The notes beneath the pieces are model-generated. The model did no database searches and was not told the DNA's origin. It saw only the letters and a program-made list of their open reading frames with translations. Made by a program: the position numbers and the translations under genes. DNA of 64,000 nucleotides from Salsipaludibacter sp963812245 (GTDB taxonomy: Bacteria; Actinomycetota; Nitriliruptoria; Nitriliruptorales; Nitriliruptoraceae): assembly GCA_963812245.1 (NCBI GenBank), contig CAWEUK010000002.1, positions 1,178,001 to 1,242,000 on the forward strand, given 5' to 3'. Shown one piece after another: positions 9,084-16,548 of the stretch (positions are counted from its first letter, which is position 1; the number at the start of each line of letters is the position of its first letter).

Positions 9084-10120
9084 GCTACTCCAGGACCGTC
9101 AGCCTGCCGGTCGCCGCCGAGGAGGCGTTCGCCCTGGTGACCGAGCCGGAGCGACTGCGCCGCTGGCAGACCGTGACGGCCCGCGTCGACCTGCGCGCCG
9201 GCGGTGACTTCCGGTGGACGGTGTTGCCAGGCCACATCGCCGCTGGCACGGTGCGGGAGCTCGACCCCGGCCGCCGGGTCGTGTTGGGGTGGGGCTGGCA
9301 CGGCGCAGAGGACCCGGCGCCTGACGCCTCCACGGTCACCATCATCATCGAGCCGGTCGACGACGCGTCGTCGACGGTCACGCTGGAACACACCGGCCTG
9401 ACGCCCGAGCAGGCCGAGCGACACGCCCAGGGTTGGACCCACTACCTCGATCGGCTCGAACGACTCGCGACCACCGGCGACGCTGGCCCCGACGAGTGGG
9501 CTGCCGTGCCTGATCCGCTCGACGCGTTCGGTGTGGCAGAGGCCACCCTGGCCAGCCTGTTGCGCGTCCTGCGTGGCGTCACCGAGCAGCAGGCCCCCAC
9601 GCCGTGCAGCGACTTCGACGCCCACGCGCTGGCCGAGCACCTGTTCGGATCCATCCAGCAACTCGGGGCCATGGCCGGCGCCAGCATCACCACCCCCGAC
9701 ACCGGCTCACTGGAGGACCGGGTCGCCACGATGGCGGACCAGGCCATCGACGCCTGGCGGGCACAGGGTGCCGACGGCATGGACAGCACCGACGCGATGG
9801 ACAGCAGCGACGGCTCGGAAGGCTCGGAAGGCTCGGACGGCTCCGACCGGGGCCCGAGCGGCGACCGGCCCGCCACGTGGCCGGTCACGGTCCTGGCCAT
9901 CGAGTTCCTGCTGCACGGCTGGGACTTCGCCGAATCCAGCGGTCGCACCATCGAGGTCTCTGACGAGGTCGTGGCCTGGCTGCACGAGCATGCCCGATCG
10001 CTCATCGCGAACGGCCGCGAGCGTGGTGCCTTCGCTGCCGAGGTCACCCCGTCGCCGGACGCCACCGCGCTGTCACGACTGGTCGCGTTCTCGGGACGTC
10101 GCCCGCTCGTGCCTGCCTGA
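9080..10120 (+). CDS. SRPBCC (AHSA1-like) domain fused to maleylpyruvate-isomerase-fold domain
   Basis: A 346-residue cytoplasmic protein in two parts. Residues 1-130 form an AHSA1/START-type ligand-binding fold (SLPVAAEEAFALVTEPERLRRW, a G-rich strand, then HTGLTPEQAERHAQGW near the end). Residues 150-346 resemble the TIGR03086 branch of the DinB/maleylpyruvate isomerase fold (PTPCSDFDAHALAEHLFGSI; later FLLHGWDFA). Between them, at about 235-255, lies a low-complexity acidic linker of repeated SDGSEG units. ArsR-SRPBCC gene pairs are common; a fusion with a TIGR03086-like domain is less usual. The ligand is unknown. The overlap with the ArsR gene implies co-expression. Confidence 0.85.
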   Translation: MSYSRTVSLPVAAEEAFALVTEPERLRRWQTVTARVDLRAGGDFRWTVLPGHIAAGTVRELDPGRRVVLGWGWHGAEDPAPDASTVTIIIEPVDDASSTVTLEHTGLTPEQAERHAQGWTHYLDRLERLATTGDAGPDEWAAVPDPLDAFGVAEATLASLLRVLRGVTEQQAPTPCSDFDAHALAEHLFGSIQQLGAMAGASITTPDTGSLEDRVATMADQAIDAWRAQGADGMDSTDAMDSSDGSEGSEGSDGSDRGPSGDRPATWPVTVLAIEFLLHGWDFAESSGRTIEVSDEVVAWLHEHARSLIANGRERGAFAAEVTPSPDATALSRLVAFSGRRPLVPA

Positions 10121-10168
10121 ACACACACCCCAGGCCGCACCCAACCAACCCTGCGGAAAGGAACCACC

Positions 10169-10504
10169 ATGCCCCAGTTCGTGTACGTCTACCACGCCCC
10201 CGCCGCACCGCCGGATGCCCCCGAGCCCTCGCCCGAACAGGTGGCCGAGGTCATGGGTGCCTGGAACCAGTGGGCCGGCCAACTCGGCGACGGCCTGGTC
10301 GACTTCGGCACGCCGCTGATGAACGGGGTGCGCGTCACTCCCGATGGCACGTCCGCGTCCGACCGTGAGGTCTCGGGCTACAGCATCATCGAGGCCGACG
10401 ACCTCGACGCTGCCGTGGCGCTGGCCAAGGACCACCCGCACCTGCAGATGCCGGGCGGATGCGAGATCGAGGTCCACGAGGCCCAGGCCGTCCCCGGCAT
10501 GTGA
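10169..10504 (+). CDS. YCII-related domain protein
   Basis: A 111-residue protein with the ferredoxin-like YCII pattern: an N-terminal strand FVYVYHAP, a helix ending in MGAWNQWAGQLGDGLVDFGTPL, and a second half with GYSIIEADDLDAAVALAKDHPHL then GCEIEVHEA. Many such proteins sit with ArsR, SRPBCC or ECF sigma genes and have no proven reaction. It lies 48 bases behind the SRPBCC gene with a strong GGAAAGGA site, so it is probably the third gene of the ArsR operon. Confidence 0.85.
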   Translation: MPQFVYVYHAPAAPPDAPEPSPEQVAEVMGAWNQWAGQLGDGLVDFGTPLMNGVRVTPDGTSASDREVSGYSIIEADDLDAAVALAKDHPHLQMPGGCEIEVHEAQAVPGM

Positions 10505-10554
10505 CACCGCGTCGACTCGGTCGACTGCCTGCCGAAAGAGGTCGACCGGGCTGC

Positions 10555-10645
10555 GCGGCACCAATGCACGGTGTCGGGGCGCGGCACCAATGCACGGTGT
10601 CGGGGCACGGTGTCGGGGCACGGTGTCGGGGCACGGTGTCGGGGC
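10555..10645. repeat. Short tandem repeat array in a convergent intergenic gap
   Basis: Two identical 26-base units (10555-10580, 10581-10606) are followed by three perfect copies of their last 13 bases, ACGGTGTCGGGGC, at 10607, 10620 and 10633, and a decayed copy after that. There are no unique spacers. The array lies between the ends of the YCII gene and the ABC-transporter ATPase gene, where it could vary in copy number without harming either. Confidence 0.9.
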
Positions 10646-10697
10646 CAGTGTCGGGGTCGAGGTCCGTGGCCGCCGGTCTCGAGATCGGGCCGTCCGG

Positions 10698-11447
10698 TCA
10701 GAGCACCTCGCTCAGGAACGCCTTCGTGCGCTCCTCCTGCGGGTGGTTGATGAGCTCGATCGGCGTGTTCTCCTCGACGACCACGCCGCCGTCCATGAAC
10801 ACGACCCGGTCGGCGACCTCGCGGGCGAAGCCCATCTCGTGGGTCACGACCATCATCGTCATGCCCTCGTCGGCCAGGCTGCGCATCACCTGCAGCACCT
10901 CGCCGACCAGTTCGGGGTCCAGCGCCGACGTCGGCTCGTCGAACAGCATCATGTCGGGCTGCATCGACAGCGCACGGGCGATCGCGACACGCTGGCTCTG
11001 GCCGCCCGACAGTTGGGCGGGGTAGGCGTCGATCTTGTCGATCATCCCGACCCGCTCGAGGTTCTCGCGGGCGATGCGATCGGCCTCTGCCTTGCGACGC
11101 TTGAGCACCTTGCGCTGTGCGATGGTGAGGTTTCCGAGCACCGACAGGTGCGGGAAGAGGTTGAACGACTGGAACACCATCCCGATGCGGGTGCGGATGA
11201 TGTCCACCTCGGCATCCGGATCGGTGATGTCCTCGCCCTCGACCAGGATGGTGCCCTTGGTCGCCGCCTCGAGTCGGTTCACGCACCGCAGGAGCGTCGA
11301 CTTGCCCGATCCCGACGGCCCGATGACGCACACCACCTCGCCCTGGTCGACGTGGAAGTCGATGCCCTTGAGCACCTCCAGGTCACCGAACGACTTGTAC
11401 AGCTGGATGACGTCGATCGCGGCACCCTCGCGTTGCGTGCTGGTCAT
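10698..11447 (-). CDS. Polar amino-acid ABC transporter, ATP-binding subunit
   Basis: A 249-residue ATPase of the GlnQ/HisP group. Walker A GPSGSGKST, the signature LSGGQSQRVAIARAL, Walker B LFDEPTSALDPE and the switch His (VVTHEMGFA) are all present. It drives import of a polar amino acid through the permease encoded just upstream, overlapping it by 4 bases (ATGA). With the binding protein the three genes form one complete importer transcribed leftwards. Length and motifs are normal. Confidence 0.95.
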   Translation of the reverse strand: MTSTQREGAAIDVIQLYKSFGDLEVLKGIDFHVDQGEVVCVIGPSGSGKSTLLRCVNRLEAATKGTILVEGEDITDPDAEVDIIRTRIGMVFQSFNLFPHLSVLGNLTIAQRKVLKRRKAEADRIARENLERVGMIDKIDAYPAQLSGGQSQRVAIARALSMQPDMMLFDEPTSALDPELVGEVLQVMRSLADEGMTMMVVTHEMGFAREVADRVVFMDGGVVVEENTPIELINHPQEERTKAFLSEVL

Positions 11448-12307
11448 CGCTCTCTCCTGCCCTGTCGACGCTCCAGTGCAGCCACGAGTTGCGTCAGTGG
11501 CAGCGTGATGGCGAGGTAGACGAAGCCACCGACGATCAGCGGAGTCGCGTTGAACGTGTCCGTGGCGATGTCACGTGCGTAGGTGAAGATGTCCTTCTCG
11601 GGCTGTTGGAACCCGGCGATGAAGAACAGCGACGTGTCCTTGATCAGCAGGACGGCCTCGTTGGTCATCGGTGGGATGATGATGCGGAAGGCCTGGGGCA
11701 GCACGATCGACCAGGTCGCCCGCATCGACGACATTCCCAGCGAGCGGGCGGCCTCCACCTGCCCCTTCTGCACCGCCTGGATGCCGGCCCGGATCGTCTC
11801 GGCCATGTAGGCCGCGGCGATCAGGCCGAGCGCCATGGTCGCGGCCCCGGTGTTGCCGCCCGGGATCCGGAAGCCGTCCAGCGCGATCGGCAGCATGAAG
11901 GCCAGCGCGAAGATGTTGAGGATTGCGGGGACGCCACGGAAGTACTCGATGTAGACCGTTGCGAGCCAGCGGTAGACGCGCACCGGCGACAGCTTCATCA
12001 GTGCGAGCGGAAGGCCGATGGCCAACCCGATGATGAAGGACCCGATCGTGTAGATGATCGTGTTCTTCGCGCCGACCGTGATGATGCCGGGCAGCGTGTC
12101 GGCTGCGTACTCGGGGTTGAAGAACCCCTGTTGGAGCGCCTGGAGGTCGGCGACCGAGAGAAAGACGACGAGGCCGATGACCAGCAGGGCATACAACGAG
12201 CCGCGGAAGGCACGCTGGCGCTGGGTCCTGGTCAGTCGTCCCAGTGGTCCCGGCAGTCGCGTGCGCGCGGCGACACGCGACGGGACAGGCGTGGCCTGGT
12301 CAGTCAT
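11444..12307 (-). CDS. Polar amino-acid ABC transporter, permease subunit
   Basis: A 287-residue HisM/GlnP-type permease. After a basic cytoplasmic N-terminus there is a first membrane segment (LYALLVIGLVVFLSV), then the typical helices including TIIYTIGSFIIGLAIGLPLAL. The EAA loop region reads EAARSLGMSSMRATWSIVLPQAFRI, which contacts the ATPase. There is one permease gene only, so it probably acts as a homodimer. It sits between the binding-protein gene (69-base gap) and the ATPase gene (4-base overlap). Confidence 0.94.
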   Translation of the reverse strand: MTDQATPVPSRVAARTRLPGPLGRLTRTQRQRAFRGSLYALLVIGLVVFLSVADLQALQQGFFNPEYAADTLPGIITVGAKNTIIYTIGSFIIGLAIGLPLALMKLSPVRVYRWLATVYIEYFRGVPAILNIFALAFMLPIALDGFRIPGGNTGAATMALGLIAAAYMAETIRAGIQAVQKGQVEAARSLGMSSMRATWSIVLPQAFRIIIPPMTNEAVLLIKDTSLFFIAGFQQPEKDIFTYARDIATDTFNATPLIVGGFVYLAITLPLTQLVAALERRQGRRER

Positions 12308-12376
12308 GGGCTGGGCCCTTCCTCACGTCGTGCGGTGCGGTGCCCACCCGCCGCAACGCCGGTGGGCACCTGTCGG

Positions 12377-13225
12377 TCAGCCCTCGAAGTACTGCGAGTA
12401 CAACTCGTCGTAGGTGCCGTCGTCACGCACCGTCTGCAGCGCCTCGTTGAGCGGCCCACTCAGGTCGGTGGCGCCCTCCGACACGGCGAAGCCGTACTGC
12501 TCACCAGTGGTGAAGGTCTCGACGATCGTCACCGTGTCGTCCTGGGCGGCACGCTCGGCGTTGACCGGCAGGTCCTGGAGGAGGCCCTCGACGTTGCCCG
12601 CCTCGAGGGCGGCGAACAGCGCGGCGGCACCGTCGAACTCGGTGATGTCGCCGTCGAAGTTCTCCTCGGCGTAGGCCTGGCCGGTGGTGTCGGCCTGCAC
12701 ACCCAGCGAGCTCATCTCGTCGAGCGATTGCGGACCATCGACCTTCACGAGCAGGGACTGGTCGGCATCGAAGTAGGGGTCGAGGAAGTCGACGTTCGCC
12801 TCCCGCTCCTCGGTGATCGTCATGGCCGATGCTGCCATGTCACAGTTGCTCGCGGCGAGCGCGGTCCCGGACTGGATCGCGTCGAAGCTGGTCACCGTGA
12901 CCACCAACTCGACACCCAGCTCGTCGGCCATCGCCTGGACGAGATCGATGTCGAAGCCGCTGTAGCCCGAGGGCGTGGTGTCGTCCTCGTACTCGAATGG
13001 CGCGTAGGGCGAATCGGTGCAGATCGTCAGGCTGCCCTCCGTGATCGTCGGGAGGGCGACGCCGTCCGTGGTTCCGCCGTCGTCGCTGGCGCCGGTTGCC
13101 TGTTCGCCTGTGGTCTCGCTGCTGTCGCCGTCGCCGCCGTCGTCGCCGCCACAGGCAGCAAGGGCGAGGGCGAGGGCGAGGGCAAGTGCCAGGGCAGCAG
13201 TGGGGGTGCGTGTCGGGAGGCGCAT
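12377..13225 (-). CDS. Polar amino-acid ABC transporter, substrate-binding lipoprotein
   Basis: A 282-residue family 3 solute-binding protein. The signal peptide is a run of alternating Ala-Leu ending in the lipobox LAAC; a Gly/Asp/Ser-rich tether then leads to the folded domain from about residue 62 (LTICTDSPYAPFEYED, FDIDLVQAMADELGVEL). It captures a polar amino acid outside the membrane for the adjacent permease and ATPase. The ligand cannot be fixed from sequence. The Ala-Leu run is encoded by a near-perfect GCCCTC hexamer repeat, so signal-peptide length may vary by slippage without changing frame. Confidence 0.94.
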   Translation of the reverse strand: MRLPTRTPTAALALALALALALAACGGDDGGDGDSSETTGEQATGASDDGGTTDGVALPTITEGSLTICTDSPYAPFEYEDDTTPSGYSGFDIDLVQAMADELGVELVVTVTSFDAIQSGTALAASNCDMAASAMTITEEREANVDFLDPYFDADQSLLVKVDGPQSLDEMSSLGVQADTTGQAYAEENFDGDITEFDGAAALFAALEAGNVEGLLQDLPVNAERAAQDDTVTIVETFTTGEQYGFAVSEGATDLSGPLNEALQTVRDDGTYDELYSQYFEG

Positions 13226-13381
13226 CGGGTGGTCCTGTCGTCGTGGTCGTTCGGCCGGCCAGCTCTCGCTGGTCGTGGCGTCGATGACGCAGTGGAATTG
13301 ACCCTAGGTCGTCGCGTCGGACATGGTGCGACATCGGCCGTGCTGGCCGCTGGCCGCGCCGGCTGACGCTGGACCGCACGC

Positions 13382-13615
13382 GTGGATCGACTCGTTGGCG
13401 GCTGGGAGACATTGCCATCGGCAGAGCTCGAGGTCTCTCGCAAGGTCGCGCTCGGTTTCACGAATCGTGAGGTCGGTGAGGTGCCGGCAAGGGTGCCGGG
13501 GCGACCTTCGACGTCGAGACCCAAGGGTCTTCCCGCGGTGTCGAGGCAGCCTGACCGGTCGACTCGGACAGCACTGACGTCGACCTTCATCGGTTGCGGC
13601 TGGCCAGAACACTGA
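13382..13615 (+). pseudogene. Decayed LuxR-type HTH fragment
   Basis: In the 606-base gap between the ABC operon and the astacin gene, one frame reads GWETLPSAELEVSRKVALGF then TNREVGE. This matches the first two helices of a LuxR/NarL HTH (GW-sLTptE-eVarLva-GlTNreIge). After that the expected SPRTVETH...VF-KL stretch appears only as scraps in other frames (DVETQGSS in one, RVFPRCRGSL in another). This looks like the C-terminal relic of a LuxR regulator with two or more frame breaks. The rest of the gap shows no other gene. Confidence 0.45.
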
Positions 13616-13831
13616 TTGTGGCCTTCCGGATGGGCATTGCGCTTGCCCACACCTACGGTCCAGTGGACAGCCAGGTATCCCGCTTCGTGAGGCGATGAGA
13701 CCAGGAACGCCACCAGTCGACCTCGAAGGTGACATGGTCGAGGGTTGCTCCATCGCGCCCGGGCGCGTGTCTGCGCCCGTGGCCACACGGGTCCGCGGTG
13801 CTCCTGGACCGGTCGGCTGAGGAGGAGTCCC

Positions 13832-15451
13832 GTGGGCCTGTTGCGAATCGATCTGCTCTGGAGCAGCGGCACGATCCCGTACGAACTCGAGAATGCCGCG
13901 GCCAACCCGTCCTGGGCGGCCACGACGCAGGCGGCGCTGGCCGACTGGCTTGCCAAGACCGAGTTGAGCGTCGTGCCCCGAACGAACCAGTCAAACTTCG
14001 TTCGGCTTCGGTTGGTGCCACCGACGGGCAAGTGTCATGCCGGCGGCGTCGGCAACGAGAAGAAGGGCGCCCAGAAACTGGAATGCTCCGTGCAGGATCC
14101 GGAGAGCTGGAGCGTGTACTCGCACGAGTTCGCGCACACGATCGGGTTCGGCCACGAGCACCAACGTTTCGATCGCGCCAAGTACGTCGACGTCGACGAC
14201 GAAGCCGGCAAGGCGGATCCGTACGACATCCTCGACACGCCTGGGCAGTGGAGTGCATTCGGGACATACGACTGTGTCTCGGTGAGTCACTACCGCGAGG
14301 ACGCGTTTCTGAAGCCCAGGGCGGGCGGCTGCCCGAACATCGGCACCATCGGCGGCGCGTCGGAGGGCGACATCATCAGCGTGCGTGCGGCCTACAACCT
14401 CACGGCTGCGGCCGGACTCATCGGGCCGCAGTCTGCGCTCAGTCGCAAGCCTGGCGGCATCGACGTCTTTGCCCGTTGGACCAACAACGCGATCCACACG
14501 GCGACGTGGCAAGGTGGCTGGAAGGGCTGGTGGCGCTTGGGACCGGCCAAGCCGAGCCCGTTCGACATGCGAGCCGGGTATGGGATGTCGCCGCCGACGG
14601 CCGTTTCCCGCACGGCCGACACGATCGACGTGTTCCTGCGGCAGTTGGACGACTCGATCGCAGCCACGACCTGGACAGGATCGAACTGGACCCCGTGGCG
14701 GCGACTGGACGGCGGCAAGGGCCTGTCCGCGGTCGCAGCCATCCGGCGGGACGACACCAGTCACGACGTCCTCGTTCGGGGGCTGGACGCACGCGCCTGG
14801 CACACCACGATGCAGGCCACCGCAGACGGCCCCAGCTGCACGGGATGGAAGCCGATCCACACCCAACTGCTGACGTCCGACATTGCCCTCGCGCGGACCA
14901 GTTCGGGCACGCTCCACGCGGTGGCGCGCGGCGTCGACGGAGTCATGGTGACAGCCCGGCGGCCGCAGGGAGGATCCTGGAGCCAGTGGCGGACACTGCC
15001 CGGGACGACCGCCCTGCTCGGTTCCACGCCGGTCCTGGTGGCCCGAGGCAACACGGTCGATCTGGTGGTCATCGATGGGAACTGCCGGGTGCGGGGAACT
15101 GCGACGCACGACGACGGTGTCAAGTGGAAGGGTTGGTGGACCGTCGGGGACGTGGTCGTCCATCCCCGGGCCGGGCTTGCCATGGTGGCACGCACCCCGA
15201 AGCACCTCGATCTCGTGACGGTTGATGTGCAGGGCTACGTGCGCCACGCCCGCTGGGACGCGTCGTCACCCAACTGGCAGTCGTGGCAACCTGTGACCAA
15301 TTTCCGGGTCGCCCGTGCAACGGGTCTGGCGCTGGTCAGTCGCAAGTCGGGCCAGCTGGATCTGTTCGCCGTCGGAATGGACGGTCGAACCTGGACGGCT
15401 TGGTGGAGCGAGACGGCGTGGGGTGGTCCACGACCGGTGAAGGCCGAGTAG
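13832..15451 (+). CDS. Astacin-like (M12A) metalloprotease with C-terminal PLL-like beta-propeller
   Basis: A 539-residue protein. Residues 1-180 form an astacin-type catalytic domain: LLWSSGTIPYEL at the start and the zinc motif HEFAHTIGFGHEHQR (HExxHxxGxxHExxR) near residue 97. From about 190 on, six or so repeats with WKGWWRLG, WTPWRRLDGG, WSQWRTLPG, WKGWWTVGD and WQSWQPV mark a propeller like the PLL/tectonin lectins, likely a glycan-binding module. GTG 13832 is chosen for the GGAGGAG seven bases upstream. No signal peptide or propeptide is visible from this or the more upstream start, which is odd for a family of secreted proteases. The decayed LuxR fragment upstream hints that the 5' end may have been rearranged. 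Confidence 0.85.
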   Translation: MGLLRIDLLWSSGTIPYELENAAANPSWAATTQAALADWLAKTELSVVPRTNQSNFVRLRLVPPTGKCHAGGVGNEKKGAQKLECSVQDPESWSVYSHEFAHTIGFGHEHQRFDRAKYVDVDDEAGKADPYDILDTPGQWSAFGTYDCVSVSHYREDAFLKPRAGGCPNIGTIGGASEGDIISVRAAYNLTAAAGLIGPQSALSRKPGGIDVFARWTNNAIHTATWQGGWKGWWRLGPAKPSPFDMRAGYGMSPPTAVSRTADTIDVFLRQLDDSIAATTWTGSNWTPWRRLDGGKGLSAVAAIRRDDTSHDVLVRGLDARAWHTTMQATADGPSCTGWKPIHTQLLTSDIALARTSSGTLHAVARGVDGVMVTARRPQGGSWSQWRTLPGTTALLGSTPVLVARGNTVDLVVIDGNCRVRGTATHDDGVKWKGWWTVGDVVVHPRAGLAMVARTPKHLDLVTVDVQGYVRHARWDASSPNWQSWQPVTNFRVARATGLALVSRKSGQLDLFAVGMDGRTWTAWWSETAWGGPRPVKAE

Positions 15452-15473
15452 GCCGGCGGGGTCGGCTCACAGG

Positions 15474-16352
15474 TCACCGTGGAGAAGCGGAGATCACGCC
15501 GGCGTAGGGACCCAGGAACGGCAGCGGATCGTCGGTCCACCCGTTGATCCAGAGCTGGGAGATCTGCCCGTCGAGGTACAGCGCATCCTGCACGCCCAGG
15601 TCGTCGCGGAACATGGTCGCGAAGTCCCACAGGTTCACGGGGGTGTGCGAGATGGCCAGGTGAACGGTGCGTCCGTCTGGGCTGACCCCCACGCCCGATC
15701 GGATCGCGACGTTCTCGCTCCCGGCGCGGAACTCGGGATGGATCGCGCCGTCCAGCAGCAGTGCGGGCCCGGACTGGGTCGCGTACTGCACGCCGGTGGG
15801 GTCGTATGCGGTCGCGTCCACCACGCTGGCGGTGCCGTCGTCGTGGATGGCGAACACGGCGTTGGGCTTGAGGTGGAAGTTGCCGGCCCCGTCGGCGAGG
15901 TTGAGCTCGCGCAGCACCTGGCCGTCGGCGACCAGCAGTCCGCCCGGGGTCAGGTCGGTGGAGAAGATCCCGGCGTTGGTGAGCACGGTGATGTCGGGAT
16001 GGTCGCCGATGTAGGTGGCCATGTCGGTGCCCTCGGGATCCTGGGGCCAGTCGATGCGCACGTCCCAGTCGTCCAGGGGCAGGGTCACGACGTCCGTTGG
16101 CCCGTGGCCGGCCAGCTCGACCGGGGGAGCGGTGGGCGTCGCGTTTGGTGTCGCGGACGGCGCCGTTGGGGTCCCGTCCGATTCTTCCGCCACGGTCGGC
16201 GATCCGGTGGCCGCTGGACCCTCGCCCGAGTTCGAGGTGGCGGCGGCGGCCTCCGGCGTCGCCGTGGGTGCCGCGTCCGGCGAAGAGGACGAACAGGCCA
16301 ACAGGACAGTCGCCAGGACTGCCATGGCTGCGGCGCGGGGGAGACGAGACAC
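15474..16352 (-). CDS. Phosphodiester glycosidase (NAGPA/DUF2233) family lipoprotein
   Basis: A 292-residue lipoprotein. GTG 16352 gives a basic start, a hydrophobic segment AMAVLATVLLAC with lipobox Cys, and a long Ala/Thr/Pro/Ser tether to about residue 85. The following domain has the family pattern: VLTNAGIFSTDLTPGGLLVADGQ, then a GNFHLKPNAVF strand, SGPALLLDG, and near the end ALYLDGQISQLW. Related enzymes cleave GlcNAc-phosphodiester links or act on cell-wall polymers. It is anchored outside the membrane. It is divergent from the lipase gene with 196 bases between, and ends 22 bases from the convergent astacin gene. Confidence 0.85.
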   Translation of the reverse strand: MSRLPRAAAMAVLATVLLACSSSSPDAAPTATPEAAAATSNSGEGPAATGSPTVAEESDGTPTAPSATPNATPTAPPVELAGHGPTDVVTLPLDDWDVRIDWPQDPEGTDMATYIGDHPDITVLTNAGIFSTDLTPGGLLVADGQVLRELNLADGAGNFHLKPNAVFAIHDDGTASVVDATAYDPTGVQYATQSGPALLLDGAIHPEFRAGSENVAIRSGVGVSPDGRTVHLAISHTPVNLWDFATMFRDDLGVQDALYLDGQISQLWINGWTDDPLPFLGPYAGVISASPR

Positions 16353-16548
16353 GTCGCGAACGGTACGCCACGTCACGACCCCGCCGGCAGGAGGTGTCAG
16401 CAGCCGTTCAGGTCTGGTGGACACGGTGCGAGTCGCCCCAGAACTGAAGGTGCGTGATCCAGCAACGAAAACGGTGGAGGGGTTGCTGAACGGCATGTTC
16501 ACGCGTAGTGTGCCCCGCGATGGAACGGACGACGCCGGGGGGTATGCC

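Noticed and set aside
10555..10645. CRISPR-like array at 10.6 kb
   Set aside because: No spacers and units too short; tandem duplication.
11489..13366. Plus-strand frame of 625 codons across the ABC transporter
   Set aside because: Lies antisense to three clearly recognisable transporter genes.
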